DNA of 64,000 bases, from assembly GCA_028691845.1 (NCBI GenBank), contig JAQUYL010000008.1, positions 62,001 through 126,000 on the forward strand, given 5' to 3'. The notes beneath the pieces are model-generated. The model was given only the letters and a program-made list of their open reading frames with translations, ran no database searches and had not been told where the DNA came from. The first letter of the stretch is position 1. Each line of letters starts with the position of its first letter. Origin of the DNA: Opitutaceae bacterium. Its GTDB lineage: Bacteria > Verrucomicrobiota > Verrucomicrobiia > Opitutales > Opitutaceae. This document shows positions 21,369-30,042 of this stretch, piece by piece. The position numbers were made by a program, and so were the translations under genes.

Positions 21369-22064
21369 ATGAAAATTATTCGCCGTTCCGCCGAACGCGG
21401 CCACTTCAACCACGGCTGGCTGGACACCTACCACACTTTCAGCTTCGCCGATTACTACGATCCGCAATGGCTGGGGTTTCGCAGCCTGCGCGTGATCAAT
21501 GATGATCTCATCATGCCGGGCATGGGCTTCGGCACCCACCCCCACCGCGACATGGAGATCATCAGCTACGTCCTCAGCGGCGCGCTCCAGCATAGGGACT
21601 CGATGGGCAACGGTCGCGTCATCCGGGCGGGCGAATTCCAATACATGGCCGCTGGCACGGGGGTGCAGCACAGCGAGTTCAATCCCGCGCCAGACGAGGC
21701 CACCCGTCTCCTGCAGATCTGGATCCGGCCGGACCAGCACGGCGTGGCCCCGCGCTACGCCGAGAAATCGCTCGCGGGCGCACCGGTCGGGAAACTCCAT
21801 CTCGTCGCCAGCAAAACCGGCCGCGAACACTCGATGGCGATCCACCAGGACGCCGATCTCTGGTACGCCCGCCTAGAAGGCGGCCAGCTGGTGAGCCATC
21901 CCCTGGCTGCGAACCGGCATGCCTGGCTCCACGTCGCCGAAGGCGAGGTGACCGTCAACGGCACGAAGCTGACCGGCGGCGACGCCCTGGGGGTGAGCGC
22001 CGAACCCTCCCTGAGAATTGCCGCCACCGGACCCGCGCAAATCCTCCTTTTCGATCTCCACTAG
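21369..22064 (+). CDS. Pirin family protein (quercetinase-like bicupin)
   Basis: The 231-residue bicupin matches pirins of the YhhW type: FNHGWLDTYHTFSFADYYDPQW at the start, and the metal ligands of the first cupin in GMGFGTHPHRDMEIISYVL and GTGVQHSEFN. Such enzymes have quercetin 2,3-dioxygenase activity in vitro and often respond to redox stress. The ATG at 21369 gives the conserved MKIIRRSAERG start. It is followed 31 bp later by a flavodoxin-like quinone reductase and divergent from LysR, a common detoxification arrangement. Confidence 0.92.
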   Translation: MKIIRRSAERGHFNHGWLDTYHTFSFADYYDPQWLGFRSLRVINDDLIMPGMGFGTHPHRDMEIISYVLSGALQHRDSMGNGRVIRAGEFQYMAAGTGVQHSEFNPAPDEATRLLQIWIRPDQHGVAPRYAEKSLAGAPVGKLHLVASKTGREHSMAIHQDADLWYARLEGGQLVSHPLAANRHAWLHVAEGEVTVNGTKLTGGDALGVSAEPSLRIAATGPAQILLFDLH

Positions 22065-22095
22065 ACTCCCCCCACTCGCTAACCAAAGAAAACTC

Positions 22096-22668
22096 ATGAG
22101 TACTGTATCCATCGTCTATTATTCGGGCACCGGCCACACGACCAAGTTGGCGGAGGCCGTCGCCAAGGGCGCCGCCTCCATCGCCGGCGTGAAGACCAAT
22201 CTCCTCGCCATCAACGCCGACAACATCACCAAGGGACGCTACCAGAACGCCGCCCTCCTCGCGCAACTCGACGCGAGCGATGCGATCATCTTCGGCAGCC
22301 CGACCTACATGGGCGGCCCCGCGGCCCAGTTCAAGGCCTTCGCCGACGCCATCAGCGAAAAATGGTACGTGGGTGCGTGGCGCGACAAGCTGGCTGCCGG
22401 CTTCACCGTCTCGAGCGGGCCGAGCGGCGACAAACTGAGCACTCTCCATTACCTTTTCACCCTGGCGATGCAGTTGGGCATGATCTGGATCGGCCAGCCC
22501 GAGCTCCCGATGAACGACAAGGGCATCAACCGCCTGGGCAGCTACAGCGGGGTTATGGCCCAGGCCGGGCAGGAGCCGACCGACGTCGCGCCCAATGCCG
22601 CCGACCTGCTGACCGGCGAACTGCTCGGCCGGCGCGTCGCCTCGTTCGCGGAAAAACTGAGAAAGTAA
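22096..22668 (+). CDS. Flavodoxin-fold NAD(P)H:quinone oxidoreductase (WrbA-like)
   Basis: A 190-residue flavodoxin-like protein: VSIVYYSGTGHTTKLAEAV is the FMN-phosphate loop, and DAIIFGSPTYMGGPAAQFKAFAD and FTVSSGPSGDKLSTL complete the flavin site. WrbA-like enzymes reduce quinones by two electrons and avoid semiquinone formation. ATG 22096 (MSTVSIVYYS) is well placed. It probably shares a transcript with the pirin gene under the divergent LysR regulator. Just after its stop lies an SRPBCC gene remnant on the other strand. Confidence 0.88.
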   Translation: MSTVSIVYYSGTGHTTKLAEAVAKGAASIAGVKTNLLAINADNITKGRYQNAALLAQLDASDAIIFGSPTYMGGPAAQFKAFADAISEKWYVGAWRDKLAAGFTVSSGPSGDKLSTLHYLFTLAMQLGMIWIGQPELPMNDKGINRLGSYSGVMAQAGQEPTDVAPNAADLLTGELLGRRVASFAEKLRK

Positions 22669-22670
22669 AC

Positions 22671-22887
22671 GTGATTCCCGTGCGCCAGCAGAACGGAATC
22701 CCGCGCACCCGCAACCGGCAGTCGATCAACGCGCCTGGTCGCATCTCGAAGGCGCCGGCGTGAGGATCTCGAAATGCAACCACGGGGGAGTGATGCTCTC
22801 CAGGTTTCGCGCATCGGCGAAAAACGGGAATACTTTTCCGGGAGGTTGCGGCAGCCAAAGCTCGGCCTGGAAAAGATGCGTCGTCAT
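22671..22887 (-). pseudogene. Truncated, frameshifted SRPBCC-family gene
   Basis: From ATG 22887 the frame reads MTTHLFQAELWLPQPPGKVF, FFADARNLESITPPWLHFEILTPAP, the usual start of an SRPBCC (polyketide-cyclase-like) protein. A shift near 22755 moves the homology (ALIDCRLRVRGIPFCWRTGIT) to another frame, and the gene is then cut off at the 3' end of the WrbA-like gene. Only about 70 of the usual ~150 residues remain. Confidence 0.7.
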
Positions 22888-23055
22888 GATGGATAACTTA
22901 AAGAACCCTGGCGCTCTTTCGATTTCTAAAGGCCCGTCGGAGTGCCTGGACGCCAAATTTCGTTCCGGGGAGACGAACTCAGCAAACCAGGGAGCGGGGA
23001 TTGGCGGCGTCTCCTCCGCGCGTCCCTCGCGCGGGAGCGACCCGCTGACGAGAAT

Positions 23056-23072
23056 GTTGGCTATTAGTTGAC
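23056..23072. repeat. Dispersed palindrome, degenerate inverted copy
   Basis: GTTGGCTATTAGTTGAC keeps the TATTA centre and the right arm of the family, but its left arm has three transitions. The central base places it in the opposite orientation to the exact copy at 23126, 53 bp away. Confidence 0.6.
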
Positions 23073-23125
23073 GTGAGTCTGCGGCCGTCACAGGGCCAAC
23101 GACCGGGTCAGGGGAAGGCGTAATT

Positions 23126-23142
23126 GTCAACTAATAGTTGAC
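23126..23142. repeat. Dispersed palindrome, exact copy
   Basis: An exact GTCAACTAATAGTTGAC in non-coding sequence. With the degenerate copy at 23056 it forms an oppositely oriented pair. Confidence 0.9.
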
Positions 23143-23309
23143 ATTGACGGCACTGCCCGCCGCCCACGGACGGGACGAGCAACCGCCGGCCGGCGAACGG
23201 CGCCAAGATATCGATTCGCTTGCACGCCGGTATCGGTTGCGGGAAAATCAAGAACTGACCGGAGTGACGGACGGACGATTCCCGCCGGTTGCCTCCGGTC
23301 TCAACCGTC

Positions 23310-23636
23310 ATGCGGCTCGTGCCCATCCAGATCGAATGCCAACCCGGTTCCCAAACCGAGGAAACTCCGCTTCGCCTGTGCGTGAAGGAGCGCTGGCTCG
23401 ACGTGATGGAGATCTGCGACCGTTGGTATGAGAAGGGAACCGACCCGGAGTGGCCGGAGACCGATCACTTCAAGGGGCTCGCCAGCGAGGACCATGCCTG
23501 CCACATTAAGCGTGATCTGGAATGCGATGAAGGCTTCTCCTGCGCCGCTGGTAAACCGCGCCAGGGGCGCGACATGGGATCGGGCACCCCGTGGACAAAT
23601 GGTCGCGGTGCGAAACACCATGATTCCCATCCATAA
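23310..23636 (+). CDS. Small conserved hypothetical protein
   Basis: The frame from ATG 23310 encodes about 108 residues. The part IQIECQPGSQTEETPLRL, ERWLDVMEICDRWYEKGTDPEW, DHFKG, HIKRDLECDEGF resembles small unnamed bacterial proteins in which a beta-rich core ends near this point. The last 25 residues look unrelated and may reflect a frameshift. Its 3' end overlaps the start of a DUF504 gene by 17 bp, suggesting a coupled pair. The function is unknown. Confidence 0.6.
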   Translation: MRLVPIQIECQPGSQTEETPLRLCVKERWLDVMEICDRWYEKGTDPEWPETDHFKGLASEDHACHIKRDLECDEGFSCAAGKPRQGRDMGSGTPWTNGRGAKHHDSHP

Positions 23637-23913
23637 GTTCCTCAGCCGCCTCCGGTGGGACCGCGGGTTCGCCCGGGGCCGGATAGAGATCGGCTATCTT
23701 GACCGCGTACAGCAACGGATCATTCGCGTGCCGTTCCAGGAACTGCGTTTCCCGGAGGACCAGCACCACATCTTTGAAATCGTGGACGCCGGGGGCATAA
23801 GCCGTCGCATTCCCTTCCATCGGGTGCGGGAAGTGCGCCGCGATGGACGCATCATCTGGCGCCGACCGGACTTGAGCCGCTTGCGGCCTTATAAACAATT
23901 CCCCGAACGATAA
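23620..23913 (+). CDS. DUF504 (MJ1316-like) domain protein
   Basis: A 97-residue single-domain protein: MIPIHKFLSRLRWDRGFARG, then IEIGYLDRVQQRIIRVPFQEL, then IPFHRVREVRRDGRIIWRR. This is the DUF504/MJ1316 fold, proposed to recognise RNA ends or cyclic phosphates. ATG 23620 starts exactly at the conserved MIPIH. The tail LSRLRPYKQFPER is not conserved. It overlaps the preceding small gene, and the two probably work together, but no process can be named. Confidence 0.8.
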   Translation: MIPIHKFLSRLRWDRGFARGRIEIGYLDRVQQRIIRVPFQELRFPEDQHHIFEIVDAGGISRRIPFHRVREVRRDGRIIWRRPDLSRLRPYKQFPER

Positions 23914-24087
23914 CAAAAACCAGTGGCGAACACGCGCAGGCTGTGTGCTTGGAGTCTTTCGTGGCTAAATGTCCGTCCCCGGTCTCCACTTTCGCCTCCC
24001 ACCAAAATATAATATGGAAATCCCGCCGCAAGCGACGGGGAATGTCACCGCCTTCAACCCCGGCTTGGAGCCACCGCCATCTCGAAC

Positions 24088-25275
24088 GTGAATCCTTCCG
24101 ACGCTTCCCCGTTGCTGAGGAATTTGTTTCTCCTCGACCCTGCCGTTGCCTTCCTGAACCACGGCTCGTTTGGTGCCACGCCCCGGCCTGTATTTGAAAA
24201 ATACCAGGAATGGCAGCGGGAATTAGAACGCCAGCCGGTGGAATTCCTGGGGCGGCGTTTTGCCGGTCTGATGCAGGCGGCCAGAGCCGCATTGGCGGAT
24301 TTTCTCGGGATCCAGGCCGGCCACTTGGTCTTTGTGCCGAATGCCACGACGGGATTGAACATCATCGCCCGCAGCCTGCGCCTGGGGCATGGAGACGAAA
24401 TCCTCACCATGGATCACGAGTACGGGGCCATTGATCGCACCTGGCGGTTCATCAGCCGCAAGACCGGCGCCAGCCTCCGGGTCCAGTCGATTCCGCTGCC
24501 AGTGACCGGCGCCGACGCGGTCGTCGCGAGCATCTGGGCCGGCATGACCCCGCGCACCCGCGTGCTCTCCCTGAGCCATATCACCTCGCCGACGGGCCTG
24601 ATCCTGCCCGTGCAGGAACTCTGTCGTCGCGCCCGGAAAGCTGGGATCCTGAGCATTGTCGACGGAGCGCATGCGCCCGGGCAGCTTCCGCTCAACCTCG
24701 CCGAAATCGGCGCCGACTTTTACTCCGCCAATGCGCACAAATGGCTGTGCGCGCCCAAAGGCTCGGCCTTTCTCTTCGCCCGTCCTGAGGTGCAATCCCT
24801 ACTTGAGCCGCTGGTTGTTAGTTGGGGCTATGAAGCCTCCGTCCCAGGCCCGTCGCGGTTCATTGATGAGCAGCAATGGACCGGGACCCGCGATATCGCG
24901 GCTTATCTGACCGTGCCGGCCGCCATCGAATTTTGCACCAGTCACGATTGGGACAACGTCCGCCGCCACTGTCACGCCATGCTCGTTCAGGCTCGCGACC
25001 GGATTGCCAGCCTGACCGGCCTGCCGCACCTGTGTCCCAATTCGCCGGAATGGTTCATGCAGATGGCGAGCCTGCCATTGCCGCCGGTTGATGGGCCGCG
25101 GCTCCAGGCGCAGCTTTACGAGCAATATCGGGTGGAGGTGCCAGTCATCGAATGGCAGGGTCGGTCATTGCTTCGTGTCTCGATCCAGGGATACAATACG
25201 CCAAGGGACGTCGAGCGTCTGGTCGCAGCCTTGCGCGTGTTGTTGCCGGGTCCGGCCGCGTCCAGCGCACGGTGA
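24088..25275 (+). CDS. Class V aminotransferase (isopenicillin-N-epimerase-like)
   Basis: The 395-residue PLP enzyme shows FLNHGSFGATPRPVFEKYQEWQ at the N-terminus, FVPNATTGLNIIARSL for phosphate binding, the Asp in VDGAHAPGQ that contacts the PLP ring, and the Schiff-base Lys in SANAHKWLCAPKGSAF. This matches the isopenicillin N epimerase-like group of class V enzymes, whose bacterial members have varied or unknown substrates (epimerases, desulfurase-like enzymes). It starts at GTG 24088. Neighbours give no metabolic clue. Confidence 0.88.
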   Translation: MNPSDASPLLRNLFLLDPAVAFLNHGSFGATPRPVFEKYQEWQRELERQPVEFLGRRFAGLMQAARAALADFLGIQAGHLVFVPNATTGLNIIARSLRLGHGDEILTMDHEYGAIDRTWRFISRKTGASLRVQSIPLPVTGADAVVASIWAGMTPRTRVLSLSHITSPTGLILPVQELCRRARKAGILSIVDGAHAPGQLPLNLAEIGADFYSANAHKWLCAPKGSAFLFARPEVQSLLEPLVVSWGYEASVPGPSRFIDEQQWTGTRDIAAYLTVPAAIEFCTSHDWDNVRRHCHAMLVQARDRIASLTGLPHLCPNSPEWFMQMASLPLPPVDGPRLQAQLYEQYRVEVPVIEWQGRSLLRVSIQGYNTPRDVERLVAALRVLLPGPAASSAR

Positions 25276-25513
25276 TGACAGATGACGGACCGCTCCCCGG
25301 CCTGCCCCGCATCATGGCCCGGTTGCTGCCTGTCATGACCGCCTGCAGCGGACGTGCTTTTTTGATGCGGTGGGCATCCTTCGCTTTTTTGATCCGCCAT
25401 CAGTGACAGACTGGGGAAAAATGAAGCAATTGATCCGGTCCCGATCAATTGCCCGCTTCATGCGTTGGTTTTCCACGGACGCCACCGCCTGGCCAGCCGG
25501 CCGCCTCATTGTT

Positions 25514-26668
25514 TCAGCCGGTTTGCGCCAACCCGAAGTATTTGCGCTTCAGCAACCGCCACGCCGTCACAAAAAAGGCCGTCAAAGGAACGGCGAGCAA
25601 CATGCCGAGCACGCCCCCCAGCGCCTGGCCCCAAAAAAAGACCGCGAAGATGATCGCGACCGGATGAAGCCCGGTTTGTTCGCCCATAATACGGGGTGTC
25701 AGCAGCCAGCTTTCGACGATTTGCACGGCGACAAACACGCCAAGCACGATGGCCATGAGTCCCCAGCCGCCTTGGGGCTGCAGCAAGGCCAGAGGCAGCG
25801 CCACGCTCAGTCCTAGGATCGAGCCGAGGTAGGGAATGATGTTCAGCAACCCGATGATCAGGCCAAGCGCGAGACCGAAACGCAACCCGGCGATTGAAAA
25901 ACCGATGGCCAGCAGCACTCCCATTATTAGCCCGATCAACAATTGCCCCCGAAAGAACGCCACGATTATGCCGAGAAACTCGCGCAGCAGGAAAACAACG
26001 TCCTCGCGATGCTGCGGGCGGAGAAAACCCAGATTGTCGTCAATCCGGCGCACCGGATCCGCGTCGCTTGATAGCAGGAAGAAGAACAGGTAGACTGGAA
26101 TAATCGCAAACGCAGCCACGAAGCCAAAAAGGCCGAATAGACCGGCCCCGGCCTTCTTCAGCGACGGAGCCAGTTGCGCAATGACGTCCTGCGCTTGCTG
26201 GGCGAGGGAATTCACGAGGGACTGGACGGCCGGGCTCTCCAAGTAGCGGCGCGCGACCGCAAGCCATTCGGGGAAGTTGGCCTCCACCCAGCCCAGGGTT
26301 CTTTCCCATAACACTGGCAGATAGGCGAAGAAGTCGATGATCTGTGACAATACCGCAGGCGCGACGGCAAGAATGAGTGCCGCTGCGGCCATCGACACGA
26401 GGCTGTAGAGCAATATCACGGCAGCCAGACGGTGTCCGCGCAGGCGGCTTTCAAGGAAGGTTACCACCGGCTGTAAAATCACACCCAGGATCCCGGCGAT
26501 TGCGAGGGGCCAGAAGACGAGGGAAAATTCGCTCAGAAAGCGTCCCAGCAGGGCGATTGTGATCACCCCAAGCGCGGCAATTACCAGCAGTGCCGCGAAC
26601 GAAATGGCGACCGCCGCAATTCGGCGCTGGGACGGAGACAAAAACGGGGCATCATCCGGCGTGCGCAT
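25514..26668 (-). CDS. PerM / AI-2E family transporter
   Basis: The 384-residue protein has the family pattern: two helices near the N-terminus (residues 17-65), a soluble middle part, and a conserved block of membrane helices including FFRGQLLIGLIMGVLLAIGF, GLLNIIPYLGSILG and PRIMGEQTGLHPVAIIFAV. Members export small molecules, including AI-2 in TqsA, or Na+/H+; the substrate here is unknown. ATG 26668 fits family length. An upstream ATG at 26773 would add 35 poorly conserved residues. Confidence 0.85.
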   Translation of the reverse strand: MRTPDDAPFLSPSQRRIAAVAISFAALLVIAALGVITIALLGRFLSEFSLVFWPLAIAGILGVILQPVVTFLESRLRGHRLAAVILLYSLVSMAAAALILAVAPAVLSQIIDFFAYLPVLWERTLGWVEANFPEWLAVARRYLESPAVQSLVNSLAQQAQDVIAQLAPSLKKAGAGLFGLFGFVAAFAIIPVYLFFFLLSSDADPVRRIDDNLGFLRPQHREDVVFLLREFLGIIVAFFRGQLLIGLIMGVLLAIGFSIAGLRFGLALGLIIGLLNIIPYLGSILGLSVALPLALLQPQGGWGLMAIVLGVFVAVQIVESWLLTPRIMGEQTGLHPVAIIFAVFFWGQALGGVLGMLLAVPLTAFFVTAWRLLKRKYFGLAQTG

Positions 26669-26810
26669 GCAGTCGAGGTAAAGACCGCCTTGGTTCTCAA
26701 GCCAGCACAAATAACCCGGGTGAAGAAATCCCGGGCCTGCCATATACTCGTATGCCCAGGGGACTTCCTCCATCGAGTGCCCCCGCAGGCGGATCCCATC
26801 TCAGCCGCGG

Positions 26811-27329
26811 TCATGCCTTTGGCGTGCCGGCGCCAGCCAAAACTTCGCCTGATGAATTCGTCGACCGCAATTCTCCCATCGCCTTTTGCGTTCCATTGGA
26901 AGATTGCGGGGTAACGGCGGTTTGATCGTTGATTATTTCCGGAAGATTTCCGCCAAAAACCGCCGGCGAGCCGGTGAATATGTGCTTGGGTGGAACGGTC
27001 AACCTCCGACCGATCTCCAACAGCGAACGCTTGGTATCGAAATTGATCTTCATGCCATGATCGAATTCCACATCCGCTTGGTCGCTCACAATTGCCGCCA
27101 GATGATGAATCGCCCCCGTATCTGGAGGGATCAATCGCTCGAGATCGCGCGAATTACCGATATCGCACGCCACCGAGTTAACACGAGAGTCTGCTTCAAA
27201 GGCATGGACCTTGGCGACGTCAACCAGCAGCAAGCTGAGCGAGTCGCGGGATTCGGCCTTTTCCAGGAGGGCCCGGGCTCGCCCTGATATTCCGATGACT
27301 TCGTGCACTTCCCAGCCCGAATGACTCAC
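26811..27329 (-). pseudogene. Remnant of a DenD-like NAD-dependent epimerase/dehydrogenase
   Basis: The middle of an extended SDR protein is readable: LLLVDVAKVHAFEADSRVNS, GAIHHLAAIVSDQADVEFDHG, PPKHIFTGSPAVFGGNLPEI and QSSNGTQKAMGEL. The N-terminal GxxGxxG loop is replaced by unrelated sequence, the catalytic Tyr of the YxxxK motif has become Asn (NGTQK), and the frame drifts after GELRSTNSSG. Only about half of the usual ~320 residues remain. It resembles D-erythronate dehydrogenase (DenD) relatives. Confidence 0.7.
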
Positions 27330-27410
27330 AGCAGGCCAGGAAACCCGATCCTCCTCCCGGAAGGCAGGCCCGCCAGTGCGCTCGCTCCTCCTTCGCCTCC
27401 CCTTTTCATC

Positions 27411-28469
27411 CTAGGATGCTGTTGTGGCACCAACAGCCGGTGCCGCGGCAAGACGCTTGCGCGCAAGCGCGATGTAAGTTTCGGCAGATTCGATCCCGAC
27501 AGCGCGTCGCCCCAGCTTTGCTGCGGCCATGAGGGTGGTGCCACTTCCCAGAAAAGGATCGAGAACGAGGCCGGATGGGTCAGTCGACGCAAGTATGATG
27601 CGCTCGAGGAGCGCGATGGGTTTTTGCGTGGGATGCTTGCCGAAAGCCTTCTCATCATGCCTGGGAGCCGATAGTGCCCAGACGGAAGCAAGTGCGTCCC
27701 TCCTCGGTCCCTCGTTATTCCCCTGCCCTGGTTCGCCGTTTCCATGTGGAATCTCCCGGTCAGGATCAAACTGAGGTCTCCATACGTCTTTCATCTGTTT
27801 GCCGCCGTTTGTCTGCCGCATGACGTCGTAGTGGAAAATGTGTTTGCTCTGCTCGCTCTTGGCGGCCCAGAGGACGGTTTCGGTGGAGTGCGTGAAGTGA
27901 CGGCACGAAAGATTGGGCGGCGGATTGGGTTTCTCCCACGTGATCTGATTGAGGATTTTCATCCCCAGTTCCTGCATCGCATGACCAACCGAGAAGATGA
28001 CGTGATGCGTGCCGCTGACCCAGAGGGTACCATTGGGCTTGAGGAGGTCCCGACACCGGCGGAGCCACTCGCGGTTGAAGTTGTGGTTTTCCTCGGGACC
28101 GCGGGACTTGTCCCATTCGCCTTTGTCCACCTTCACCATGCGGCCGGCATGACACGTAATGCCGCCGTTGGAGAGGAAGTAGGGCGGGTCGGCGAAGATC
28201 ATGTCGAAGCAGCCATCGGGGTGCTTTTGCAGGATGGAGTCCATAACCCCGAAACAGTCGCCATGATAGAGGCAGAGGCCGCGGGCGTCGTCGCGCCAGA
28301 AGAGCTTGCTCGGTTGCAGAACGCCCGGACCATCGGCTACGACGCCGTCAGTGGGGTTGAAGATGTCCCCGCCGCTAATCGGGCAAGTTAAAGTTTGCTG
28401 GCGAAGGAGGGATCTGGTCTGGGCGGCCGGGTCTGCGCTGGGCAGCTTGCGGGACTTTTTTGAAGTCAC
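27411..28469 (-). CDS. DpnA-like adenine-specific DNA methyltransferase
   Basis: The AdoMet-dependent DNA methylase carries FADPPYFLSNGG (catalytic DPPY) followed by a recognition region and the C-terminal AdoMet motif VLDPFLGSGTTLMAAAKLGR, the beta-class order. GTHHVIFSVGHAM, KPNPPPNLSCRHFTHSTE, NGGKQMKDVW and HPTQKPIALLERIILAS follow M.DpnA (DpnII system) closely, so GATC is a plausible target, as inference. The N-terminus is about 70 residues longer than DpnA. GTG 28469 with an upstream GGAG is tentative. No restriction endonuclease is adjacent, so it may be an orphan or phage-derived enzyme. Confidence 0.85.
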   Translation of the reverse strand: MTSKKSRKLPSADPAAQTRSLLRQQTLTCPISGGDIFNPTDGVVADGPGVLQPSKLFWRDDARGLCLYHGDCFGVMDSILQKHPDGCFDMIFADPPYFLSNGGITCHAGRMVKVDKGEWDKSRGPEENHNFNREWLRRCRDLLKPNGTLWVSGTHHVIFSVGHAMQELGMKILNQITWEKPNPPPNLSCRHFTHSTETVLWAAKSEQSKHIFHYDVMRQTNGGKQMKDVWRPQFDPDREIPHGNGEPGQGNNEGPRRDALASVWALSAPRHDEKAFGKHPTQKPIALLERIILASTDPSGLVLDPFLGSGTTLMAAAKLGRRAVGIESAETYIALARKRLAAAPAVGATTAS

Positions 28470-28998
28470 GCAACGATCGGATCTCCGACCGCTGGAAGGA
28501 TCAAGATTTATTTGACGGGGATCGCAGAATTCTGCCGGGCCCGGGTTGAGCACTCATCAAGTGCGGCGGCCCTGGCAGGGTCGTGAAAGGAATGGCTGCC
28601 GCAGCCGTCCAGTGCCGGGTTGGAGACAAAACGGGATGACATCCCGCGTGCGCATGCGATTGAGGCAAAGGGGCAGTAATTAAAGGAGGCCACCTGTCCA
28701 GCTCAGGCAGCAGTATGACCGGACTCACCTTTTCGAGCCACCCCCAGTGTTAGTCTGGGAGGCTGTTGATCCGCTACCGTTTACTGAGCCAGCGTTGGGG
28801 TTAGTTTGGCCGGGTTGGGCGTAGGTTTTGGTGGGGACCTGGTGGCGGAGGGAGCGTTAGTTCACCATCATTTACCCATCAGAACCCGGCAAACGAAGTT
28901 CGACTCATATTATGGCCATTGCCATTGATGAATATCGCAACCGTTGAAAAATTCGCCGTTTGCCCGGCAAGAGCGTTCCTTGACGTTACTTACGAAAT
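28470..28998. other. Intergenic region between methylase and tRNA-Leu
   Basis: Apart from a possible 28-codon N-terminal extension of the methylase, no gene is evident in these 530 bp. A short hairpin CCCAG-TGTTAGT-CTGGG lies near 28745-28761, and 28780-28860 is unusually G/T-rich on the + strand. Being next to a tRNA, it is a plausible integration scar, but no integrase or repeat of the tRNA end was seen. Confidence 0.4.
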
Positions 28999-29083
28999 TG
29001 GTGCTCAGGGGGGGACTCGAACCCCCATGCGGTTAGGCACAGGCTTCTGAGACCTGCGTGTCTACCAGTTCCACCACCTGAGC
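28999..29083 (-). tRNA. tRNA-Leu (CAG anticodon)
   Basis: Read on the - strand, the acceptor GCTCAGG pairs with CCTGAGC, followed by A73 and an encoded CCA. The anticodon stem CAGGT/GCCTG encloses the loop CTCAGAA, giving anticodon CAG for CUG codons. A T-arm GGTTCGAGTCC and a leucine-type extended variable region are present. Length is 85 nt including CCA. Confidence 0.95.
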
Positions 29084-29215
29084 AAAACTAGGGGCGGTAA
29101 ACACAGCCTGTCGTCCCGGCCGGCGCAAGAAATTTGTTTCCTAGGGGGCGGGAGTCGAAAATGACCCCGGCCAGTATCCGTCCACCGGCCCGGGGAGGAC
29201 CCGCCGTCATGCAGG

Positions 29216-29968
29216 TTACACAAGGTAGGCCGCAAGATCGGGAATCTCCTTCACGCGCCGGCCGTTCCGACGGCGTTCGAAATAGGGATCGGCCGGTGGC
29301 GCCAATTCCTCCGGCGTCAGCTCCACGTCCTCCTCGCCTTCGATGTCCTCCGGCGTCAGTTCGACCGGTTCGTCGAAATATTCCGACACGCGCCGCGCCT
29401 CCGGCTCGAGCACCAGCGCCGGATTGTCGATTTCACCTTCCCGGGGCTGGAGGAAATGACATGGGTAATGCTGGCTCTGGAAATGCTTGAGAAAAGTGCT
29501 CAGCCATTTGTTCGCCACCCCGACGCGCCGGGTGACAAAAACCACATCGGAAAAATGCACGCAGGCATCGAACCAGGGCAGCAATTTCGGATTTTTCTCG
29601 GCCAGTCCGCAGTCCACGACACACATGATGCGCGCCAGCCGGGCGCCCTGCCGTTCGATCCACGGCTTGAGCGCCTCAAGCTGGTCGACCGGATTGCCTC
29701 GCGGATCGGCGAAAAAGAAAACGACCGCAAAGCCGGCCCCTTTCACGGCCGGCAGGTCCGGCGGCGTCCAGCGCCAGCGTCGCACCTCGGCCTGCTTGAG
29801 CGCTGCCAGCCGGGCATCGGCGGCGTCCGCCGGTTCGCCCTCCGCCAGCAGAACCAGCGCACGCTGGTCCGGCTCCAGGCCGTTTTCGATCAGGTCGCTC
29901 ACGAGTCCTCGCCGCCCGGAACCGGGCGTGCCCAGGATAAAATAAACCAGTCTGTCAGCACTCTGCAT
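29216..29968 (-). CDS. P-loop nucleotide-binding protein (CobW/G3E-like)
   Basis: The 250-residue protein starts MQSADRLVYFILGTPGSGRRG, a Walker A-like loop in which the usual GKS/T is GRR, so nucleotide binding may be altered. The rest (FAVVFFFADPRGNPVDQLEALKPWI, ARIMCVVDCGLAEKNPKLLPWFDACVHFSDVVFVTR) looks like the GTPase domain of CobW/HypB-type proteins without their metal CxCC motif. The C-terminus is acidic (VELTPEDIEGEEDVELTPEEL). It lies between tRNA-Leu and aroC on the same strand, 74 bp after the aroC stop. The role is unknown. Confidence 0.6.
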   Translation of the reverse strand: MQSADRLVYFILGTPGSGRRGLVSDLIENGLEPDQRALVLLAEGEPADAADARLAALKQAEVRRWRWTPPDLPAVKGAGFAVVFFFADPRGNPVDQLEALKPWIERQGARLARIMCVVDCGLAEKNPKLLPWFDACVHFSDVVFVTRRVGVANKWLSTFLKHFQSQHYPCHFLQPREGEIDNPALVLEPEARRVSEYFDEPVELTPEDIEGEEDVELTPEELAPPADPYFERRRNGRRVKEIPDLAAYLV

Positions 29969-30042
29969 GGCCCCACTACAAACACGAAGTGCCCAAAGAT
30001 TCAAACCAACTCAAAAACCGGCGGCCTCATCGGGCCGGCCGG

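Larger units (their letters stand above)
22888..23309. other. Intergenic region with two palindromes
   Basis: There is no recognisable gene in these 420 bp. It contains two members of the dispersed palindrome family (23056 and 23126) and otherwise GC-rich sequence with only short meaningless frames. Confidence 0.5.
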
